This document shows positions 62,228-64,000 of a stretch of 64,000 nucleotides of DNA, one piece after another. The stretch spans positions 1 to 64,000 of the forward strand of contig JAUNNH010000003.1 of assembly GCA_030531505.1 (NCBI GenBank). The letters are read 5' to 3'. Position 1 is the first letter of the stretch, and each line of letters starts with the position of its first letter. The stretch is from Eubacteriales bacterium. GTDB lineage: Bacteria; Bacillota; Clostridia; Oscillospirales; Oscillospiraceae. The notes beneath the pieces were generated by a model. It was not told the DNA's origin, searched no databases, and saw nothing but the letters and a program-made list of their open reading frames with translations. Made by a program: the position numbers and the translations under genes.

Positions 62228-62734
62228 TCAAAAGCTGTCCATTTCAAAGAAATATCCAAGTGTATGGACAAACTTACCGTGATCAAACAACTGTTTTATC
62301 TTTGGCTTCTTCATCCAAGCCGTTTGAGCGACCTCTGCTGTTGTGGCTGTTCGAAGATCAACCTGTCCGTCATACTCAAACAACCAGACATCAACAATAT
62401 CATAAAATCTGACGCCATCCACAACGCGGCCGACCACAGAATGGATCAGCTTCCCGTCTTTGGGAGACAGTCTCACACCTACTTCCTCCTCTGTCTCGCG
62501 GAGCGCTGCGGTGATGCTGTCCTCACCCTTCAACGCAGAGCCGCCGACGCATTCCCATAGGAGCGGATGTATCGGTCGATCTGCGCTGCGCTGTGAGATC
62601 AGATACTCACCATTCCTGTTTTTGATCCAGACATGGACAACGAGGTGATAATACCCCTGAGGGATCTCTTCTCCCCGTATGTGCTCACGTCCTGTCAATT
62701 CCCGCCGTTCGTTGTATAAATCCCAAACTTCCAC
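62228..62734 (-). CDS. Nudix hydrolase
   Basis: 168 residues. Nudix box: GGSALKGEDSITAALRETEEEVG (~63-85), with the REx2EE core intact. It hydrolyses a nucleoside diphosphate linked to another group. The WDLYNERRELTGREHIRGEEIPQG start resembles IPP-isomerase-like Nudix proteins (YfcD type). GTG 62734 follows GAGGAG. Moderately AT-rich. It may be core or the last island gene. 26 nt separate it from the radical SAM gene, so an operon is possible. Confidence 0.9.
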   Translation of the reverse strand: MEVWDLYNERRELTGREHIRGEEIPQGYYHLVVHVWIKNRNGEYLISQRSADRPIHPLLWECVGGSALKGEDSITAALRETEEEVGVRLSPKDGKLIHSVVGRVVDGVRFYDIVDVWLFEYDGQVDLRTATTAEVAQTAWMKKPKIKQLFDHGKFVHTLGYFFEMDSF

Positions 62735-62760
62735 AAGTATACTCCTCGTTCAGCCACAAT

Positions 62761-63693
62761 CTATTCTCCTCCCGCAGAGACCTCGTTCCAGTGCTTTCCC
62801 TGCATCACACCGTCCCGCTCAAAGGCACGGTTGATCGCGTTGAGGACCTGCTTCTTGTCCGCGCTCCAGAGCGGCGCGATCAGCTCACGCTTGGCGCCGT
62901 CCCCGGTCAGCCGGTGGATCACCAAGTCGGCCGGGATGGCCTCGACGCAGCTTTCCAACACGCGGATATACTCTTCCAGGGTCAGAACAGAAAACTGTCC
63001 CTTTCGGTAATCCTCCGCCAGATCCGTCCCCTCCAGCACATGCAAAAGTTGGAATTTGATCCCTTCCGCGCCACTTTGCCCGATGGTTCTGGCCGTTTCT
63101 GCCATCATTTCCGGCGTCTCGCCCGGCAGGCCGAGGATCATGTGGACGATCACCTCGATTCCCGCCTCGTGCAGCCGACGCACAGCGTCGTCAAAGACCG
63201 TCAGGGGATAGCCGCGGCGGATGTAGCGAGCGATGGCCTCGTGCACGGTCTGCAGGCCGAGCTCCACCCAGACCGGCTTGACGGCGGTAAGCTCCCTGAG
63301 CAGAGCGACGACTTCCTCCGGCAGGCAATCGGGCCGGGTGCCGATCGACAGAGCGACGACGTCCGGATGCGAAAGCGTCTCCGTGTACAGCGCGCGCAGT
63401 CTTTCCAGCGGTGCATAGGTTCCGGTATAACTCTGATAATAGGCGATGTATTTCTTCCCGCCCTTGTCTGCGACCAGCGTTTTCGCCTGTTCGATCGCGG
63501 CATGGACGTCCTTCCCAACCGGCACCGTGAAGGCGCCGCTCCCGCCGGCGCAGAAGGTGCAGCCGCGCGTATCGAGCGTCCCGTCCCGCGTGGGGCAGGT
63601 GAAGCCGCCGTCCAGGGCGAGCTTGTACACCTTTTCTCCGAAGCGCTGGCGCAGATAAGCGTTCAAGCTTCGATAACGAATCGTATCCGTCAT
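62761..63693 (-). CDS. TIGR01212 family radical SAM protein
   Basis: 310 residues. N-terminal RYRSLNAYLRQRFGEKVYKL and FTCPTRDGTLDTRGCTFC carry the cluster Cys residues with the C-x2-C pair. The LPEEVVALLRELT..VWVELGLQTVHEAIARYIRRGY and VHMILGLPGETPEMM motifs belong to this Elp3-like subgroup (YtqA). Reaction not established with certainty for the subgroup. The start ATG has no ribosome binding site but overlaps the stop of an open frame upstream (ATGA), which suggests coupled translation. Confidence 0.92.
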   Translation of the reverse strand: MTDTIRYRSLNAYLRQRFGEKVYKLALDGGFTCPTRDGTLDTRGCTFCAGGSGAFTVPVGKDVHAAIEQAKTLVADKGGKKYIAYYQSYTGTYAPLERLRALYTETLSHPDVVALSIGTRPDCLPEEVVALLRELTAVKPVWVELGLQTVHEAIARYIRRGYPLTVFDDAVRRLHEAGIEVIVHMILGLPGETPEMMAETARTIGQSGAEGIKFQLLHVLEGTDLAEDYRKGQFSVLTLEEYIRVLESCVEAIPADLVIHRLTGDGAKRELIAPLWSADKKQVLNAINRAFERDGVMQGKHWNEVSAGGE

Positions 63694-63842
63694 GGCGTGA
63701 AGTCAAAACGGAAGATATCGCCGTTCTCCCTGAAGCCGGCGAAATTCTGTCGGGTCAAATCCTGCGCGTTCCAGTTCATATTCATGTTCAAAACCCACGG
63801 CGTTTCACCTCTCGCTTCTTTCTGCCGGGCTGTGTGTCTCTC

Positions 63843-64000
63843 CTACCAGCTCATTGACAGCATGACCTTATACCGATTGTTGGAGACCTGGACCTGCCTC
63901 ACTTTTCCGAACAGTCCCTGCTTCGGCATCGTGCTGATGTCTTCGACCATGTTGACACGGGCGCTTCGCATGTCCTGAGCCCGAAATTCCTCCCGGATGT
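63843..64000 (-). CDS. C-terminal part of an unknown protein (5' end beyond window)
   Basis: From the right edge, a minus-strand frame encodes ~52 residues ending VSNNRYKVMLSMSW, then TAG (63843-63845). The same frame stays open past this TAG for 50 more codons to a TGA at 63690-63692 that overlaps the radical SAM start. The part after TAG has strongly GC-rich third positions, as in real genes here. So the gene may continue after the amber codon, as a broken or recoded gene. No family is recognised. Confidence 0.5.
   Translation of the reverse strand, partial: IREEFRAQDMRSARVNMVEDISTMPKQGLFGKVRQVQVSNNRYKVMLSMSW

Noticed and set aside
63703-63798. GTG-started 31-codon frame before the radical SAM gene
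   Set aside because: It has a fair ribosome binding site, but third positions are AT-rich; the overlapping frame with GC-rich third positions that continues from the edge gene is more gene-like.

Overview
The window looks like a chromosomal segment of a high-GC, spore-forming anaerobe of the Clostridia, probably in or near the Oscillospiraceae. The evidence is spo0A with TGTCGAA (0A) boxes, spmA/spmB, a YtvI-like membrane protein, AbrB/SpoVT-type regulators, RNase Y, Firmicutes-type consensus promoters and AGGAGG ribosome binding sites, and a 2[4Fe-4S] ferredoxin. Genus is not assigned. The core is clearly GC-rich. About 21.0-22.05 kb and 45.5-62.2 kb are much AT-richer and look acquired.

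Layout. 0-6.9 kb: the edge of a Cys-repeat secreted protein, an XRE regulator, rpsB-tsf, a metallophosphatase and histidine phosphatase-GNAT operon, a formyltransferase-like protein and a short aspartate kinase. 6.9-14.3 kb: a YtvI-like permease, an ABCG-like transporter pair, a YitT protein, spmAB, an AbrB-type regulator, a tRNA methyltransferase and a ferredoxin. 14.5-20.7 kb: a Clp ATPase, RNase Y, an HD phosphohydrolase, a FUSC membrane protein with a HAD-like tail, and a 35-residue ORF. 21.0-22.25 kb: a small AT-rich module of an XRE repressor and a membrane protein with a perfect palindromic operator, then two palindromic repeats. 22.3-26.2 kb: spo0A, a secreted tandem barnase-like protein and a YtrA-type GntR-ABC operon. 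26.3-30.8 kb: a SAM-I riboswitch, a complete ECF transporter (S, fused A-A', T) and metK. 30.9-45.2 kb: housekeeping genes (lepA, pta, tadA, cca, UDG, murC, clcA, luxS), a LexA-like regulator and a sortase-type surface protein.

45.4-62.2 kb is a probable defence island. It starts at a truncated spoVT-like gene. It carries a SWIM zinc-finger protein, an AbiEi/AbiEii toxin-antitoxin pair with a palindrome around its promoter, and a UPF1/DNA2-type SF1 helicase. Convergent to these is a tightly packed four-gene operon: a CoiA-like zinc-binding protein, an 889-residue coiled-coil protein with a broken P-loop, an unrecognised 336-residue protein, and a 1755-residue DEAH helicase with a DUF1998-type C-terminus. 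The island ends in a noncoding stretch and a small protein of the kind found on Firmicutes conjugative elements. The right edge returns to core-like genes (Nudix hydrolase, TIGR01212 radical SAM protein).

How genes work together. The ECF transporter, metK and luxS point to methionine/SAM supply and recycling, with the transporter operon under SAM control. The four-gene helicase operon resembles Druantia/DISARM-type anti-phage systems through its DUF1998 helicase, but I do not recognise its companion genes. It is the best candidate here for an undescribed system.
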